A DNA stretch of 64,000 nt from Rhodanobacter fulvus Jip2 (GCF_000264315.1 NZ_AJXU01000031.1:62001-126000), one strand, 5' to 3'; shown: positions 15,606 through 25,418, numbered from the stretch's first letter. Made by a program: numbers and translations. The notes: generated by a model not told the origin, from the sequence alone.

Positions 15606-16631
15606 ATGTCCGCCCAACCCACCCGCAACGCCCACATTCTCGACCCGGGTTTCGAACTCACCCTGCGCCCGATGCGCTACCCCGGTTTCTACGAGATGTA
15701 CCGCAACGCGATCAAGAACACCTGGACCGTCGAGGAAGTGGATTTCTCGATGGACACGAGGGATCTGGACACGAAGATGTCCGCCGCCGACCGCCATCTG
15801 ATCCGCCGCCTGGTGGCCTTCTTCGCCACCGGCGACACCATCGTGTCGAACAACCTGGTGTTGAACCTGTACCAGCACATCAACGCGCCGGAAGCGCGCA
15901 TGTACCTTTCGCGCCAGCTGTACGAGGAGGCGCTGCACGTACAGTTCTACCTGACCCTGCTGGATACCTATATCCCCGATCCGGCCGAGCGCAACGCCGC
16001 GTTTGCGGCGATCGAGACGATTCCGTCGATCCAGCAGAAGGGCGCGTTCTGCTTCAAGTGGATCGACTCGATCCAGGGCCTGCGCCGACTGGAGACGCGC
16101 GCACATCGGCGCCAGTTCCTGCTCAACCTGATCTGCTTTGCCGCCTGCATCGAAGGCCTGTTCTTCTACGCCGCGTTCGCCTACGTGTATTACCTGCGTT
16201 CGCGTGGTTTGCTGCACGGACTGGCGGCCGGCACCAACTGGGTGTTCCGCGACGAGAGCTGCCACATGGCATTCGCCTTCGACGTGGTACGCACCGTGCG
16301 CGAACAGGAGCCGGACCTGTTCGACGCGGACATGCGCGCCCAGGTCGAGCAGATGATGGAGGAGGCGATCGCCTGCGAAACCCAGTTCGCCGAGGACGTG
16401 CTGTCCGGCGGCGTGGCCGGCATGTCGGTGAAGGACATGCGCCAGTATCTCGAGTACTGCGCCGACCAGCGCTTTGCGCAACTCGACATGCCGAAAAAGT
16501 ACGGCGCGAAGAACCCGTTCGACTTCATGGACCTGCAGGACGTGCAGGAGCTGGCCAACTTCTTCGAACGCCGCGTCTCGGCCTACCAGGTCGGTGTACA
16601 GGGCGAGGTGGCGTTCGATATGGCGTTTTGA
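15606..16631 (+). CDS. nrdB: NrdB, class Ia ribonucleoside-diphosphate reductase beta subunit
   Basis: A 341-residue R2 protein. Di-iron ligands and radical site are intact: Asp77, Glu108 and His111 (EALH), radical Tyr115 (HVQFY), Glu183 (CIEG), and Glu217 with His220 (ESCH). NrdB generates and stores the tyrosyl radical used by NrdA and needs oxygen (family knowledge). The ATG of MSAQPTRNAH has AAGGA 8 nt upstream. An in-frame upstream extension is translated repeat and is rejected. About 520 bp and an antisense GIY-YIG gene separate nrdB from the KTSC gene, so it is either read through from nrdA or has an unseen promoter. Confidence 0.95.
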   Translation: MSAQPTRNAHILDPGFELTLRPMRYPGFYEMYRNAIKNTWTVEEVDFSMDTRDLDTKMSAADRHLIRRLVAFFATGDTIVSNNLVLNLYQHINAPEARMYLSRQLYEEALHVQFYLTLLDTYIPDPAERNAAFAAIETIPSIQQKGAFCFKWIDSIQGLRRLETRAHRRQFLLNLICFAACIEGLFFYAAFAYVYYLRSRGLLHGLAAGTNWVFRDESCHMAFAFDVVRTVREQEPDLFDADMRAQVEQMMEEAIACETQFAEDVLSGGVAGMSVKDMRQYLEYCADQRFAQLDMPKKYGAKNPFDFMDLQDVQELANFFERRVSAYQVGVQGEVAFDMAF

Positions 16632-16633
16632 AC

Positions 16634-16665
16634 GGGGATCGGAGATCGGGGATCGGGAATTCGGA
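16634..16665. repeat. GGGGATC/GGGAATT low-complexity patch
   Basis: Three GGGATC/GGAGATC-type units follow the nrdB stop. It is the same kind of sequence as at 91-120 before ubiJ. Confidence 0.6.
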
Positions 16666-16672
16666 AAAGCGC

Positions 16673-16702
16673 CAGAGGCCGGAGCTTTCGCCCCGGCCTC
16701 TG
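16673..16702 (-). terminator. Hairpin between convergent nrdB and S9 peptidase genes
   Basis: A 10-bp stem (CAGAGGCCGG with CCGGCCTCTG) and a 10-nt loop. On the minus strand it is followed by GGCGCTTTT, fitting a terminator for the peptidase gene. It may also stop nrdB transcripts. Confidence 0.65.
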
Positions 16703-16724
16703 TGAACCAGTCAGCCCTTGGCGC

Positions 16725-19061
16725 TCACTTCCACGGCCACGCCTTCAGTTCGTATTCCTTCGGCGGCGTGTTGCCCGCGAGGTACTGCACGAAATAATCC
16801 CAGCGCCGACGGGTGGCGTACGGGGTGGATTCGGCGTAGCCGTGGCGGGCGTTGGGGATCATCAGCAGGTCGAAATCCTTGTTCGCCTTGATCAGCGCAT
16901 CGACCACCAGCAAGGTGTTGGATGGCGGGACGTTGTCGTCCATGGTGCCGTGCACCAGCATCAGGCGACCCTTGAGGTTTTTCGCGAAGCTCTGGTTGGC
17001 CTGGGCGTCGTAGTTGGTCTTGCCGTCCTTGCCGGTCTCCAACAGGCCCTGCCATTTCTCGGCCCAGTCGTCCTCGTAGTTGCGGTTGTCGTGGTTGCCA
17101 CTCTCGGCCCAGCCGACCTTGAAGAAATCGGGGTAATGGAACATCGCGCCTGCGGTGGCATTGCCGCCGCCGGAATGGCCCCACACGCCGACGCGATCGA
17201 GGTCGATCCACGAATGCGCCTTGCCCAGCTGCTTCAGTGCGGTGACCTGGTCAGGCAGCGTGTTGTCTTCGATGTGCTGGAAATAGGCATCGTGGAATGC
17301 CTTGGAGCGCCACGGCGTACCCATGCCGTCGATGGCCACCACGATGAAGCCCAGCTCGGCCATCGCCTGGTGATCGCTGCGTGCGGCCAGGAAGCTGCGC
17401 CCGCGCACCGAACCGGTCTGCGGGCCGGGATAGATGTAGTCGACGATCGGGTATTTCTTCGAGGCGTCGAAGCTGGTGGGCTTGAACATCATGCCGTACA
17501 GATCGGTCTTGCCGTCGCGCGCCTTCACCGTGAACGGGATCGGCGGCACCCACCCGGCCGCCTTCAACCGCGAGATGTCGGCAGTGGCGATGGGCGCCAC
17601 GGTGCGGCCATCATCCGCGCTGCGCAGCGCAGTGACCGGTGGCGCGGTGGGGGTGGACCGGGCATCGACAAACAGACGTCCATCCGGCGACAGCGTGACC
17701 GTGTGGTCGGCCGCTTCCGGGGTCAGCAACACCGGCTTGCCGCCATCCAGGCTGACCTTGAAGAACTGCTGGTAATACGGGTTCACGCCCGCCGTGCGGC
17801 CCACGCCGCGAAACCACACGGTGCGGGTTTTCGGATCGAGCTTGAGCACCTCGGTGACATTGCCTTCGCCCGTGGTGATCGCGTGCTTGAGCTTGCCGTC
17901 GGTGAGGTCGTAGAGATACAGGTTGCCCCAGTTGTTGCGCTCGCTGAACCAGATCGCCTCGTTCGTCTCCGGCAGGTAGCGCCAATTCACCGCGCCATTG
18001 CCGCTCTCGTAATACGTCGGCACCTTTTCCTCGAACACGGTGCGCACCTTGCCGGTGCGCGCGTCGGCGATGCGAAACCATTCGTGTTTGTGGTCGCGCG
18101 AGGTGGAGACGAAGGCCAGCGTCCTGCCGTCGGGCGCCCACTTCACGTCATCCCAGCCGCCATCGGGGCCGCAGCTGACGTCGTCGCACAGGGTGGAGCG
18201 GTGCTGGTCCGGCGGCATCTGCAGGCGCGTGACCTTCTTCGCGGCGACGTCGATGATCACGCGCTCGATCATCGTCACGTCCTTGTCGCCCACCAGCGGA
18301 TATTTCCACTTTTCCAGTTCCGGGTGGCCCACCCTGGTCTTGATCAGGTACATGTCGCCGGTCTTGCGCTGATCCTGCTGGAAGGTGGCGATCTGCTTGG
18401 AATCGGGCGACCACTCGAGGATGGCCTTGTCGGTGTGTTTCCAACCGGCGTTGTCGGTGGCGTAGCCGAAGTTCTCCACGCCGTCGGTGGTGAGCTGGGT
18501 CTCCTCGCCGCTGGCGACATCGCGCAGCCACAGGTTCCAGTCGCGGATGAACGCCTCGCTCTTCTTGTCCGGCGACAGGGCGCCGGGTTCGTCACCGGTT
18601 TTCACCAGCGTGGCGCGATCGACGCAGCTGGCCGTGGCGGCGGCCAGGTCGCACACGTAGTGCTTGCTGCGCACGGCGATGTCGATGCGGCCATCCGCCC
18701 TCGCCTCGTAGCCAGTCACCGGCAGCTTCTTCGTATCGACCGGCTTGCCGCCGGCGTCACTCAGCGCGGCGGCCAGTTTCGCCTGGTCGAACAAGGGCAC
18801 GGTCTTGCCGCTGGTCGCATCCATTCGCACGAAATGATCGCCATTGGCGTCGTGGTCGACATACCAGAAGTGAGCGTCGTCCAGCCAATGAACCTCGGTC
18901 ACCGCGTGATCGACCAGCGGCACGGTGTTGTAGCTCATGAACCGCTCCGCCTGTGCGTAGTCGCTCGCGCCCAGCGTGCGCCCCTGCGCGGCAACACCGC
19001 CGGACAACAAACCCATCACCACCGCGCCAAGCAGGCGTGGCTTGCCGATCATCGAATGCAT
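16725..19061 (-). CDS. S9-family prolyl oligopeptidase / dipeptidyl-peptidase IV-like, secreted
   Basis: A 778-residue protein with a signal peptide (MHSMIGKPRLLGAVVMGLLSGGVAAQG). A beta-propeller of DPP IV N-terminal type follows (about 60-520), then an alpha/beta-hydrolase domain. The nucleophile is Ser630 in GHSGGGN, with the acid in GTMDDNVPP and the histidine in NARHGY (about 740). Such periplasmic enzymes remove N-terminal dipeptides or cleave after proline (family knowledge). The start is supported by GGAGG 6 nt upstream. A second ATG 9 bp further in is possible. It is a single gene, convergent with nrdB and 160 bp downstream of the LysR gene. Confidence 0.9.
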   Translation of the reverse strand: MHSMIGKPRLLGAVVMGLLSGGVAAQGRTLGASDYAQAERFMSYNTVPLVDHAVTEVHWLDDAHFWYVDHDANGDHFVRMDATSGKTVPLFDQAKLAAALSDAGGKPVDTKKLPVTGYEARADGRIDIAVRSKHYVCDLAAATASCVDRATLVKTGDEPGALSPDKKSEAFIRDWNLWLRDVASGEETQLTTDGVENFGYATDNAGWKHTDKAILEWSPDSKQIATFQQDQRKTGDMYLIKTRVGHPELEKWKYPLVGDKDVTMIERVIIDVAAKKVTRLQMPPDQHRSTLCDDVSCGPDGGWDDVKWAPDGRTLAFVSTSRDHKHEWFRIADARTGKVRTVFEEKVPTYYESGNGAVNWRYLPETNEAIWFSERNNWGNLYLYDLTDGKLKHAITTGEGNVTEVLKLDPKTRTVWFRGVGRTAGVNPYYQQFFKVSLDGGKPVLLTPEAADHTVTLSPDGRLFVDARSTPTAPPVTALRSADDGRTVAPIATADISRLKAAGWVPPIPFTVKARDGKTDLYGMMFKPTSFDASKKYPIVDYIYPGPQTGSVRGRSFLAARSDHQAMAELGFIVVAIDGMGTPWRSKAFHDAYFQHIEDNTLPDQVTALKQLGKAHSWIDLDRVGVWGHSGGGNATAGAMFHYPDFFKVGWAESGNHDNRNYEDDWAEKWQGLLETGKDGKTNYDAQANQSFAKNLKGRLMLVHGTMDDNVPPSNTLLVVDALIKANKDFDLLMIPNARHGYAESTPYATRRRWDYFVQYLAGNTPPKEYELKAWPWK

Positions 19062-19220
19062 GCGTTCCTCCACGGACGGATGGTGTGCCGCGCCACGCAC
19101 CGCGCGCACACCTGTCCGCGGGATGCTAACGCATCGCCCATCGGCGGCCCCGTGCCAAAGGTCCATGCATCAAACAGGGTGGATTTCACGTGCCGCAGGC
19201 CCGGGCGGACGACAAGGCCC

Positions 19221-20120
19221 TCAGCACTGCGCTGCGGTCAGCTCCACCAGCCAGTCGATGAAAACCCGCAGGCGTGCCGGCATCTGCCGCTGCTGCGGAT
19301 ACAACACGGTGATGGGCAGCGACGGCGGTGGATACGCGGGCAGGATCTCGCGCAGACGGCCCGTCTTGAACCCCTCCGCGATGCGCTGGCGCGTCATCTG
19401 GGCGATGCCCAGGCCCGCTTCGCAGCAGCCGAGGTAGGCATCCATGCCGCTGACGCTGACACATCCGGGCAGCGTGACCTCGCGACGGCGGCGGCCCACC
19501 ATGAACTCCAGCGGCTCGGCGCGACGGGTGTTGGGCGATACCCAGTTCACCGCGACATGGCCATCCTGCAGCGCGGCCAGTGACTCGGGCAGGCCGTGCC
19601 GGCGCACGTAATCGGCGCTGGCCACGGTGGCCTGTTGCAACATCCCCACCCGTCGGCCGACCATGCCCGAATCACCCAGATGGCCGATCCGCAGCACGCA
19701 ATCCACGCCTTCGCGTACCAGATCCACGAAGCGGTCGCCGGTGCCGATGTCCAGCTCGATCTGCGGAAAGCGTGCGAAGAAAGTGGGCAAGGCGGGGATC
19801 ACCAATAGCCACCCCAGCGAGGCAGGAAGATCGATCCGCAGCCGGCCTTTGGGCTGTATCGCGGCCTCGCGAAAGTCCGCCTCGACCTCGTCCATGTCGG
19901 CCAGCAGACGGCGGCAATGGCCGTAATAGGTATCGCCGTCGCCGGTGGGGCGCACGCGGCGGGTGGTTCGCTGCAGCAACTGTGCGCCCAGCCGCGTCTC
20001 CAGCCGCTTGATCGCGTGGGTGACAGTGGCGCGCGGCAGGTTGAGGTCATCCGCCGCGGCGGTGAAACTGCCCAGCTCCACGATGCGCGTGTACAGCCGC
20101 ATGGCTTCGAGACGGTCCAT
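19221..20120 (-). CDS. LysR-family transcriptional regulator
   Basis: A 299-residue LTTR. The N-terminal winged helix-turn-helix (residues 1-60, ELGSFTAAADDLNLPRATVTHAIKRLE) and the two-lobed effector-binding domain (90-299) are typical. It is divergent from the aldo/keto reductase gene, with about 100 bp between the start codons. The classic LTTR arrangement suggests that it controls that reductase and itself. The inducer is unknown. Two or three TGACCA/TGGTCA half-sites lie between the genes. Confidence 0.92.
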   Translation of the reverse strand: MDRLEAMRLYTRIVELGSFTAAADDLNLPRATVTHAIKRLETRLGAQLLQRTTRRVRPTGDGDTYYGHCRRLLADMDEVEADFREAAIQPKGRLRIDLPASLGWLLVIPALPTFFARFPQIELDIGTGDRFVDLVREGVDCVLRIGHLGDSGMVGRRVGMLQQATVASADYVRRHGLPESLAALQDGHVAVNWVSPNTRRAEPLEFMVGRRRREVTLPGCVSVSGMDAYLGCCEAGLGIAQMTRQRIAEGFKTGRLREILPAYPPPSLPITVLYPQQRQMPARLRVFIDWLVELTAAQC

Positions 20121-20130
20121 GGCGATTGTT

Positions 20131-20167
20131 GGTCATTTTGGAATGGTGATGACCATTATTGACCATT
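20131..20167. promoter_or_regulatory. Candidate operator between LysR and aldo/keto reductase genes
   Basis: The region contains AATGGT-GATG-ACCATT (20142-20157), a perfect 6-bp inverted repeat. It also has flanking GGTCATT (20131) and GACCATT (20161) half-sites. Repeated half-sites between divergent LysR and target genes are the usual LTTR layout. Confidence 0.5.
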
Positions 20168-20224
20168 TATCCGGCCACCGTGGCGGCGCATCATGCCTCC
20201 ACCCTTCCACTACGGAGCCCCGCC

Positions 20225-21217
20225 ATGCAGACCCGCCTCCTCGGCCGCAACGGCCCGCAAGTCTCCGCCCTCGGCCTCGGCTGCATGGGCATGAGCGCGT
20301 TCTATGGCGCGCATGACGACGCCGAATCGATCGCCACCATCCACCACGCGCTGGAGCGCGGCCTCAACCTGCTCGACACCGCCGACATGTACGGCCCGCA
20401 CACCAACGAGGTGCTGGTGGGCAAGGCGATCAAGGGGCGCCGCGAGCAGGCGTTCGTTGCCACCAAGTTCGGCATCGTGCTCGACCCGGGCAACCCGCAG
20501 GCACGCGGCATAGACGGCCGGCCCGACTACGTGCGCGCCGCCTGCGATGCCAGCCTGAAGCGGCTGGGCATCGACACCATCGATCTGTACTACCAGCACC
20601 GCGTCGATCCGAGCGTGCCGATCGAGGACACGGTGGGCGCGATGGCGGAGCTGGTGACTGCGGGCAAGGTGCGTTACCTGGGTTTGAGCGAAGCATCTGG
20701 CGCCACGCTGGAGCGCGCCTGCAAGGTGCATCCGATCGCCGCGCTGCAAAGCGAGTTCTCGCTGTGGACGCGCGATCCGCAGGAAAACGGCATGCTCGCC
20801 GCCTGCCGCAGGCTCGGCGTCAGCCTGGTCGCCTATTCGCCGCTGGGCCGCGGCTTTCTCACCGGTGCGATCCGCACCCCCGACGATTTCGAGGCCGACG
20901 ACTACCGCCGCCACAGCCCCCGTTTCATGGGCGACAACTTCGACCGCAACCTGCAGCTGGTGGAGAAGGTGAAGACGCTGGCCGCGGACAAGGGCTGCTC
21001 GCCGGCACAACTGGCGCTGGCCTGGGTACTGGCGCAGGGCGACGACGTGCTGGCGATTCCCGGCACCCGCAAGCGCAGTCGGCTGGACGAGAACCTGGGC
21101 GCGCTGCAGGTAAGGCTCCGCGACGATGAGCTGACCGCGATTGACGCCGTTTTTTCGCCCGGGGCCGTGGCCGGCCAGCGCTACACCGGAGCAGGAATGC
21201 ACATGGTGAACGTCTAG
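20225..21217 (+). CDS. Aldo/keto reductase
   Basis: A 330-residue TIM-barrel NADPH-dependent reductase (AKR13/YajO-type group). The catalytic tetrad is visible as Asp51 and Tyr56 (DTADMYGP), Lys81 (ATKFG) and His125 (YYQHRVD). The cofactor-binding C-terminal motif is [16 protein letters not shown]. These enzymes reduce aldehydes and ketones, with broad substrates. The ATG of [10 protein letters not shown] has GGAG 8 nt upstream. It is divergent from the LysR gene, its probable regulator. The following aldehyde dehydrogenase, 110 bp away past a REP-like element, may act in the same detoxification context. Confidence 0.93.
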   Translation: MQTRLLGRNGPQVSALGLGCMGMSAFYGAHDDAESIATIHHALERGLNLLDTADMYGPHTNEVLVGKAIKGRREQAFVATKFGIVLDPGNPQARGIDGRPDYVRAACDASLKRLGIDTIDLYYQHRVDPSVPIEDTVGAMAELVTAGKVRYLGLSEASGATLERACKVHPIAALQSEFSLWTRDPQENGMLAACRRLGVSLVAYSPLGRGFLTGAIRTPDDFEADDYRRHSPRFMGDNFDRNLQLVEKVKTLAADKGCSPAQLALAWVLAQGDDVLAIPGTRKRSRLDENLGALQVRLRDDELTAIDAVFSPGAVAGQRYTGAGMHMVNV

Positions 21218-21240
21218 GCGGCTTTCGCGCTCCTGCATCC

Positions 21241-21309
21241 GTGGGAGCGACTTCAGTCGCGATGCTTCTGCCTTCGTCCTAAAAGGATCGCGGCTGAAGC
21301 CGCTTTCAC
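21241..21309. repeat. REP-like inverted repeat, GTGGGAGCG family
   Basis: The second copy of the element seen at 2595-2670. The left arm is GTGGGAGCGACTTCAGTCGCGATGC. The right arm is diverged (GATCGCGGCTGAAGCCGCTTTCAC). It lies between the aldo/keto reductase and aldehyde dehydrogenase genes. Confidence 0.8.
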
Positions 21310-21327
21310 AGAGGCTCAGCGGATAAG

Positions 21328-22770
21328 GTGGGCAACACCCACGTTGCCGCCGAGAACGCCTTGACTGATCCGCTCGCATTGAACGAAACGCTGCAGCGCA
21401 TGCGCCACGCGCAAAGCGGCAATCCCCTGCCCGCATGGCCGGTGCGGGCGGGCCGGTTGCGCGCGCTGCGCACGCTGCTGCATGACCATCGCGCGGCGCT
21501 GGCGGCCGCCATCGACGCCGATTTCGGCTGCAGGCCAGCGCAGGAAACCGACCTGCTGGAGCTGTTTCCCAGCCTCTCGGCGATCAGCCATGCACTGCGC
21601 CACGGGCGGCGCTGGATGACGCCACGACGACGCCTGGCCGGCGTATTGTTCCTGCCCGCGCGCATCGAGCTGCGGCCGCAGCCGCGGGGCGTGGTGGGCA
21701 TCATCGTGCCGTGGAATTACCCGCTGTACCTCGCCGTGGGGCCGCTGGTCGATGCGCTGGCCGCGGGCAACCGCGTGATGCTGAAGATGAGCGAATTCAC
21801 CCCGCGTTTCTCGGCCCTGTTCGCCGCGCTGGTGGCGCGCTATTTCCATGCCGACGACGTGGTCGTGGTCACCGGCGCGGCGGACGTGGCGCAGGCATTT
21901 TCCGCGCTGCCGTTCGACCACTTGCTGTTCACCGGCTCGACCGCGGTGGGGCATCAGGTGATGCACACGGCAGCGGCCAACCTCACACCGGTGACGCTGG
22001 AGCTGGGCGGGAAATCACCGGCGATCATCGGCCCGGGCGCACGCTTCGAGCACGCGGTGGAACGCATCGTGTTCGGCAAGCTGGTCAATGCCGGGCAAAC
22101 CTGCATCGCGCCGGATTACGTGCTGTTGCCGCGCGAACGCATGGACGACTTCGTGGCCGAGGCACGGCGTGTGATGGCGCGGATGTATCCACAACTGGCG
22201 CAGAACGGGCAGTACGCCAGCATCGCGTCCGACCGCCAGTACCAGCGGCTGATCGCCCTGCTCGATGACGCGCGCGGCCGCGGTGCCCACGTGCATCCGC
22301 TGGGTGACGCCGCGGCGGATGCCACGCGCCGACTGCTCACGCCGCAGCTGCTCAGCCATGTTGACGACAGCATGACGGTGATGCGCGAGGAGATCTTCGG
22401 TCCGCTGCTGCCGCTGCTGCCCTACGACACCATCGACGAGGCCATCGCCCGTGTGGCGGCGCGTCCGCATCCGCTGGCGCTGTACCTGTTCGAGAGCGAC
22501 AAGGCACTGATCGAACGCGTGCTGTCACGCACGACCGCCGGCGGCGTTTCGGTCAACGACACGCTGTACCACATCGCCCAGCACGGCCTGCCGTTCGGCG
22601 GCGTGGGCGCATCGGGCATGGGCGGTTATCACGGCGAAGCGGGGTTCCGCACGTTCTCGCACCTGAAGCCGGTTTTTCACCAGGCGCGGTTCAACGGCAC
22701 CAGCCTGTTCAATCCGCCCTATGGCGAGCGGTTTCGCCGCCTGCTCGACCTGCTGCTGCGCCGCGGCTGA
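21328..22770 (+). CDS. Aldehyde dehydrogenase (coniferyl-aldehyde dehydrogenase-like)
   Basis: About 480 residues of the NAD(P)-dependent ALDH superfamily. Visible are the cofactor motif VPWNYP, the general-base segment LELGGKSP, the nucleophile Cys259 in NAGQTC, and the C-terminal [19 protein letters not shown]. It belongs to the membrane-associated or coniferyl-aldehyde group (fatty-aldehyde and aromatic-aldehyde oxidation). The start is uncertain: GTG at 21328 is used, TTG at 21361 is an alternative, and neither has a good Shine-Dalgarno. The C-terminal basic tail [12 protein letters not shown] could be membrane-associated. Confidence 0.88.
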   Translation: MGNTHVAAENALTDPLALNETLQRMRHAQSGNPLPAWPVRAGRLRALRTLLHDHRAALAAAIDADFGCRPAQETDLLELFPSLSAISHALRHGRRWMTPRRRLAGVLFLPARIELRPQPRGVVGIIVPWNYPLYLAVGPLVDALAAGNRVMLKMSEFTPRFSALFAALVARYFHADDVVVVTGAADVAQAFSALPFDHLLFTGSTAVGHQVMHTAAANLTPVTLELGGKSPAIIGPGARFEHAVERIVFGKLVNAGQTCIAPDYVLLPRERMDDFVAEARRVMARMYPQLAQNGQYASIASDRQYQRLIALLDDARGRGAHVHPLGDAAADATRRLLTPQLLSHVDDSMTVMREEIFGPLLPLLPYDTIDEAIARVAARPHPLALYLFESDKALIERVLSRTTAGGVSVNDTLYHIAQHGLPFGGVGASGMGGYHGEAGFRTFSHLKPVFHQARFNGTSLFNPPYGERFRRLLDLLLRRG

Positions 22771-22812
22771 ACCGCAGCCACGGGGCGACGAGACACCTGC
22801 GCCGCGTATCAA

Positions 22813-22818
22813 TAGACT
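22813..22818 (+). promoter_or_regulatory. Candidate -10 box for leaderless queF mRNA
   Basis: TAGACT ends 7 nt before the queF ATG. A -35-like GAGACA lies 17 bp upstream (22790-22795). No Shine-Dalgarno sequence precedes the ATG. Confidence 0.35.
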
Positions 22819-22825
22819 TCCCGGC

Positions 22826-23650
22826 ATGAATTCTCCCGAACATTCCCCGCTGGGCAAGGAAACGCCGTACGCCAACCGCTACGACCCTGCACTGCTGTTT
22901 CCCATCCCGCGCGACAGCAACCGGGCAGCACTGGGCCTGGCCGAGCCCCTGCCGTTCCACGGGGTGGACATCTGGAACGCGTATGAATTGTCGTGGCTGG
23001 ACATGCGCGGCAAACCGGTGGCGGCGCTGGCCGAATTCCGTGTGCCGGCGACGTCGCCGCAGTTGATCGAATCGAAATCGTTCAAGCTGTATTTGAACGG
23101 CTTCGCCGGCGAGCGCATCGCGGACGCGGCCACCCTCACCAGCACGCTGGTGCGCGATCTCTCGACGGCGGCCGGCGCGGTGGTCGGCGTGCAGCTGAGC
23201 GACGCCCGCGCGGCGGTTTACCCGGTCAGCGATATGGACGGCCATCTGCTGGATCACCAGGCCATCGATATCGACGATTACGGCCCGCCGAACGCCGATT
23301 TCCTGCGGGCCGACCGCAACGCCACGCCGGTGGCCGAGACGCTGGTGTCGCACCTGCTGCGCTCGAACTGCCCGGTGACCGGCCAGCCGGACTGGGGCAG
23401 CGTGCAGATCGCCTATCGCGGCGCGCCGATCGACCACGCGGGACTGCTGCGTTACCTGGTGTCGTTCCGCAATCACAACGAGTTCCACGAGCATTGCGTG
23501 GAGCGCATCTTCGTCGACCTCGGCCGCTGCTGCGAACCGCAGCAACTGAGCGTGTACGCGCGCTACACGCGACGCGGCGGGCTGGATATCAACCCGTTCC
23601 GCAGCAGCACGCCGGTCACTCCACCCAACCTGCGGACGGTGCGGCAATGA
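22826..23650 (+). CDS. queF: QueF, NADPH-dependent 7-cyano-7-deazaguanine reductase
   Basis: A 274-residue two-domain (E. coli/YqcD-type) QueF. The QueF motif [10 protein letters not shown] (82-91), the catalytic Cys182 in [11 protein letters not shown] with Asp189, and [10 protein letters not shown] are present. It reduces the nitrile preQ0 to preQ1 in queuosine synthesis (family knowledge). The length fits the long subfamily. No Shine-Dalgarno precedes the ATG, but a -10-like hexamer sits 7 nt upstream. The stop overlaps the next ATG (ATGA), so the lipoprotein that follows is translationally coupled. Confidence 0.95.
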   Translation: MNSPEHSPLGKETPYANRYDPALLFPIPRDSNRAALGLAEPLPFHGVDIWNAYELSWLDMRGKPVAALAEFRVPATSPQLIESKSFKLYLNGFAGERIADAATLTSTLVRDLSTAAGAVVGVQLSDARAAVYPVSDMDGHLLDHQAIDIDDYGPPNADFLRADRNATPVAETLVSHLLRSNCPVTGQPDWGSVQIAYRGAPIDHAGLLRYLVSFRNHNEFHEHCVERIFVDLGRCCEPQQLSVYARYTRRGGLDINPFRSSTPVTPPNLRTVRQ

Positions 23651-24213
23651 AGAACGATCGGGCCAGTTTCCGGGCGGCAACCATCGCATGCCAGGCGCTG
23701 TGGCTGCTGGCACTGGGCGGCTGCGGCAAACCCGACACGCCGGCAACCACACCAGCACCGGCCCCCACCCGCACGGTGCAAGCACCCGCCAGCGTGGCGC
23801 GGGTGGTTCCCGCGCCGGTGTCCTCCACTGCGGCGACGCCCGCGCCGGCGACAAGTGTCGCAGCCACCGCCGCGATCAAGGTGATGCAGCTCACGTTGGG
23901 GACGAACGTCGATGACGCCCACAAGATCACCGCACCCGGCACGCACTTCGCGCCGGACGCCAAAACGCTGTACGCCAGTGTGGATACGCGTGGCCAGACC
24001 GCCAAGTCCACGCTCAACGCGCGTTGGCGCTATCTGGAGGGCGATGGCCAGTTGATCAGCAGCATCAGCCAGTCGATCGCCGCCGACGGCCCTGCCACCA
24101 CCACGTTCACGCTGCACAATCCCGATCTGTGGCCCGAGGGGAAATACCGGATCGAGATTTTCCTCGACGGCGCGCCGGTGATCCAACGCGACTTCGAGAT
24201 CGCGAAACCCTGA
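23647..24213 (+). CDS. Hypothetical lipoprotein coupled to queF
   Basis: A 188-residue protein with a signal peptide and lipobox LALGGC (Cys about 26). A Pro/Ala/Thr-rich linker follows (28-75). The compact domain has strands such as [25 protein letters not shown] and [15 protein letters not shown]. The domain resembles small beta-sandwich modules found in exported proteins, but I do not recognise a named family. Its 4-nt overlap with queF suggests co-expression with no obvious functional link. Confidence 0.7.
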   Translation: MKNDRASFRAATIACQALWLLALGGCGKPDTPATTPAPAPTRTVQAPASVARVVPAPVSSTAATPAPATSVAATAAIKVMQLTLGTNVDDAHKITAPGTHFAPDAKTLYASVDTRGQTAKSTLNARWRYLEGDGQLISSISQSIAADGPATTTFTLHNPDLWPEGKYRIEIFLDGAPVIQRDFEIAKP

Positions 24214-24223
24214 CGGTGCCGGG

Positions 24224-24793
24224 TCAGCCGGCCCGTCCGCCGTTCTCCCGCGCCACCGGGCCAGCAAGGTAGCGGTACTGATCGGGCGGCAGGTACAGCG
24301 GAAACAGGGTCGACTCCTCCTGTCGCAACAGCCGGCCCAGCAGGCTTGCCGCGCGCGCCACATCGGGCACGAAGCGGCGGCGGCAGGTGGCGTCCCAGGG
24401 AGCTCCGAGATATTCCACCAGAATCGCCTCGATGCGCAGCACGTGTCGTTGGGCCTCGGTCTGCACTTCGTTGAAGTGCATCATCGCCATCGTGTCGTGC
24501 TCGAGCGCGCAACGCAGGTAGGGATAGAACTGCACGCTCTTGATCAGCGCCGTGCGCCGAAAGCCATCGGCAAAATCCTGCAGACAGGCAATTTGCGTGC
24601 TTTCGTCGGAACCGCGGCAGGCGTCGAGCAGGGCGCGCATCAAGCCCCTTGCGGTCGCTGCATCGAGCTTGAGTTCGGCGACCAGGCGCTGCCGGTAACG
24701 GACCGGAAACAGCGAGCCGCCTTCGCCGGAACTGGCCGTGGATTGGCCCTCCGAAGCAGACGCCCGTTCAAGAATGCCGCGCAACAAACGCAT
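24224..24793 (-). CDS. Hemerythrin-like (HHE-type) domain protein
   Basis: A 189-residue, mostly helical protein. The central part has spaced histidines and acids (His99, His106, Glu109, His117) and ends EESTLFPLYLPPDQY (Glu159/160), the pattern of hemerythrin-like HHE domains. The ligand set is not perfect, so diiron binding is uncertain. A Ser/Glu-rich N-terminal 30 residues is unlike the family. It is convergent with the lipoprotein gene (10 bp gap). A role in oxygen, NO or redox sensing would be typical of the family but is not shown here. Confidence 0.6.
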   Translation of the reverse strand: MRLLRGILERASASEGQSTASSGEGGSLFPVRYRQRLVAELKLDAATARGLMRALLDACRGSDESTQIACLQDFADGFRRTALIKSVQFYPYLRCALEHDTMAMMHFNEVQTEAQRHVLRIEAILVEYLGAPWDATCRRRFVPDVARAASLLGRLLRQEESTLFPLYLPPDQYRYLAGPVARENGGRAG

Positions 24794-24980
24794 CGAACCC
24801 CCCGTCCCTGTACACCGGCCTCGCCATAGCGTCAGCGCCGGGTCGAACCGGAGTCTAGATTATTTCGGGGTCATTCGACGAAATCGTGCGCTGGCGCACG
24901 GAAATTTCCGTCCGGAGATGTTTGAAACGGCTGACCCTGCCGGCGGCGGTTCGACGCCCTGCCACACCGTTTCCGCGACG

Positions 24981-25020
24981 GAAAAAACGAATCGGATGCG
25001 GCGGCATCACGCACGCCGCA
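24981..25020 (-). terminator. Possible terminator after the HU-like gene
   Basis: A 6-bp stem (TGCGGC/GCCGCA) followed on the minus strand by a GTTTTTT run about 9 nt later. The wide gap between stem and T-run makes this weak. Confidence 0.3.
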
Positions 25021-25034
25021 CCCAGGGTCCGACG

Positions 25035-25418
25035 TCAGGCAGCGGCGTCTTTCAGCTTCTTCAGCGGACGCACCTTGATCTTGACCGAGGCAGGCTTGGC
25101 GGCAAACACCTGCTCCTGCTTGGTGAACGGGTTGATGCCCTTGCGCTTCGGCTTGGCCGGCACCTTGACGGCGGTGACCTTCAGCAGGCCCGGCAAGGTG
25201 AACTCGCCAGCACCTTTCTTGTTGACGGAGGCGGTGACGGCGCCTTCCAGCGCGGCCAGCACGGCGCGCACATCTTTCGCAGCCACGCCGCTGCTCTCGA
25301 CCAGGTGCGCAAGCAGCCCGGACTTGTTCAACGGTTCCTTGATCGGTTTCGGAGCAGCGGCAGGTTTGGCCACTGCTTTGGGTGCTGCGCCCTTCGTCTT
25401 GTTCGTCGTCTTGGCCAT
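25035..25418 (-). CDS. HU/IHF-family DNA-binding protein with basic N-terminal tail
   Basis: A 127-residue protein. The core (about 29-120) follows the HU fold: NKSGLLAHLVESSGV, then FTLPGLLKVTAVKV, and the DNA-intercalating arm with the Asn-Pro pair in GINPFTKQ. An N-terminal extension of about 28 residues rich in Lys, Ala and Pro is absent from ordinary HU (90 residues) and resembles histone H1-like tails. It probably binds DNA with little specificity and shapes the nucleoid. It is a single gene with its own promoter upstream. Confidence 0.85.
   Translation of the reverse strand: MAKTTNKTKGAAPKAVAKPAAAPKPIKEPLNKSGLLAHLVESSGVAAKDVRAVLAALEGAVTASVNKKGAGEFTLPGLLKVTAVKVPAKPKRKGINPFTKQEQVFAAKPASVKIKVRPLKKLKDAAA

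Noticed and set aside
24224-24793. Rsd/AlgQ-type anti-sigma70 factor
   Set aside because: The EE..LFP ending is shared, but spacing of His residues and the rest fit hemerythrin-like HHE domains better.
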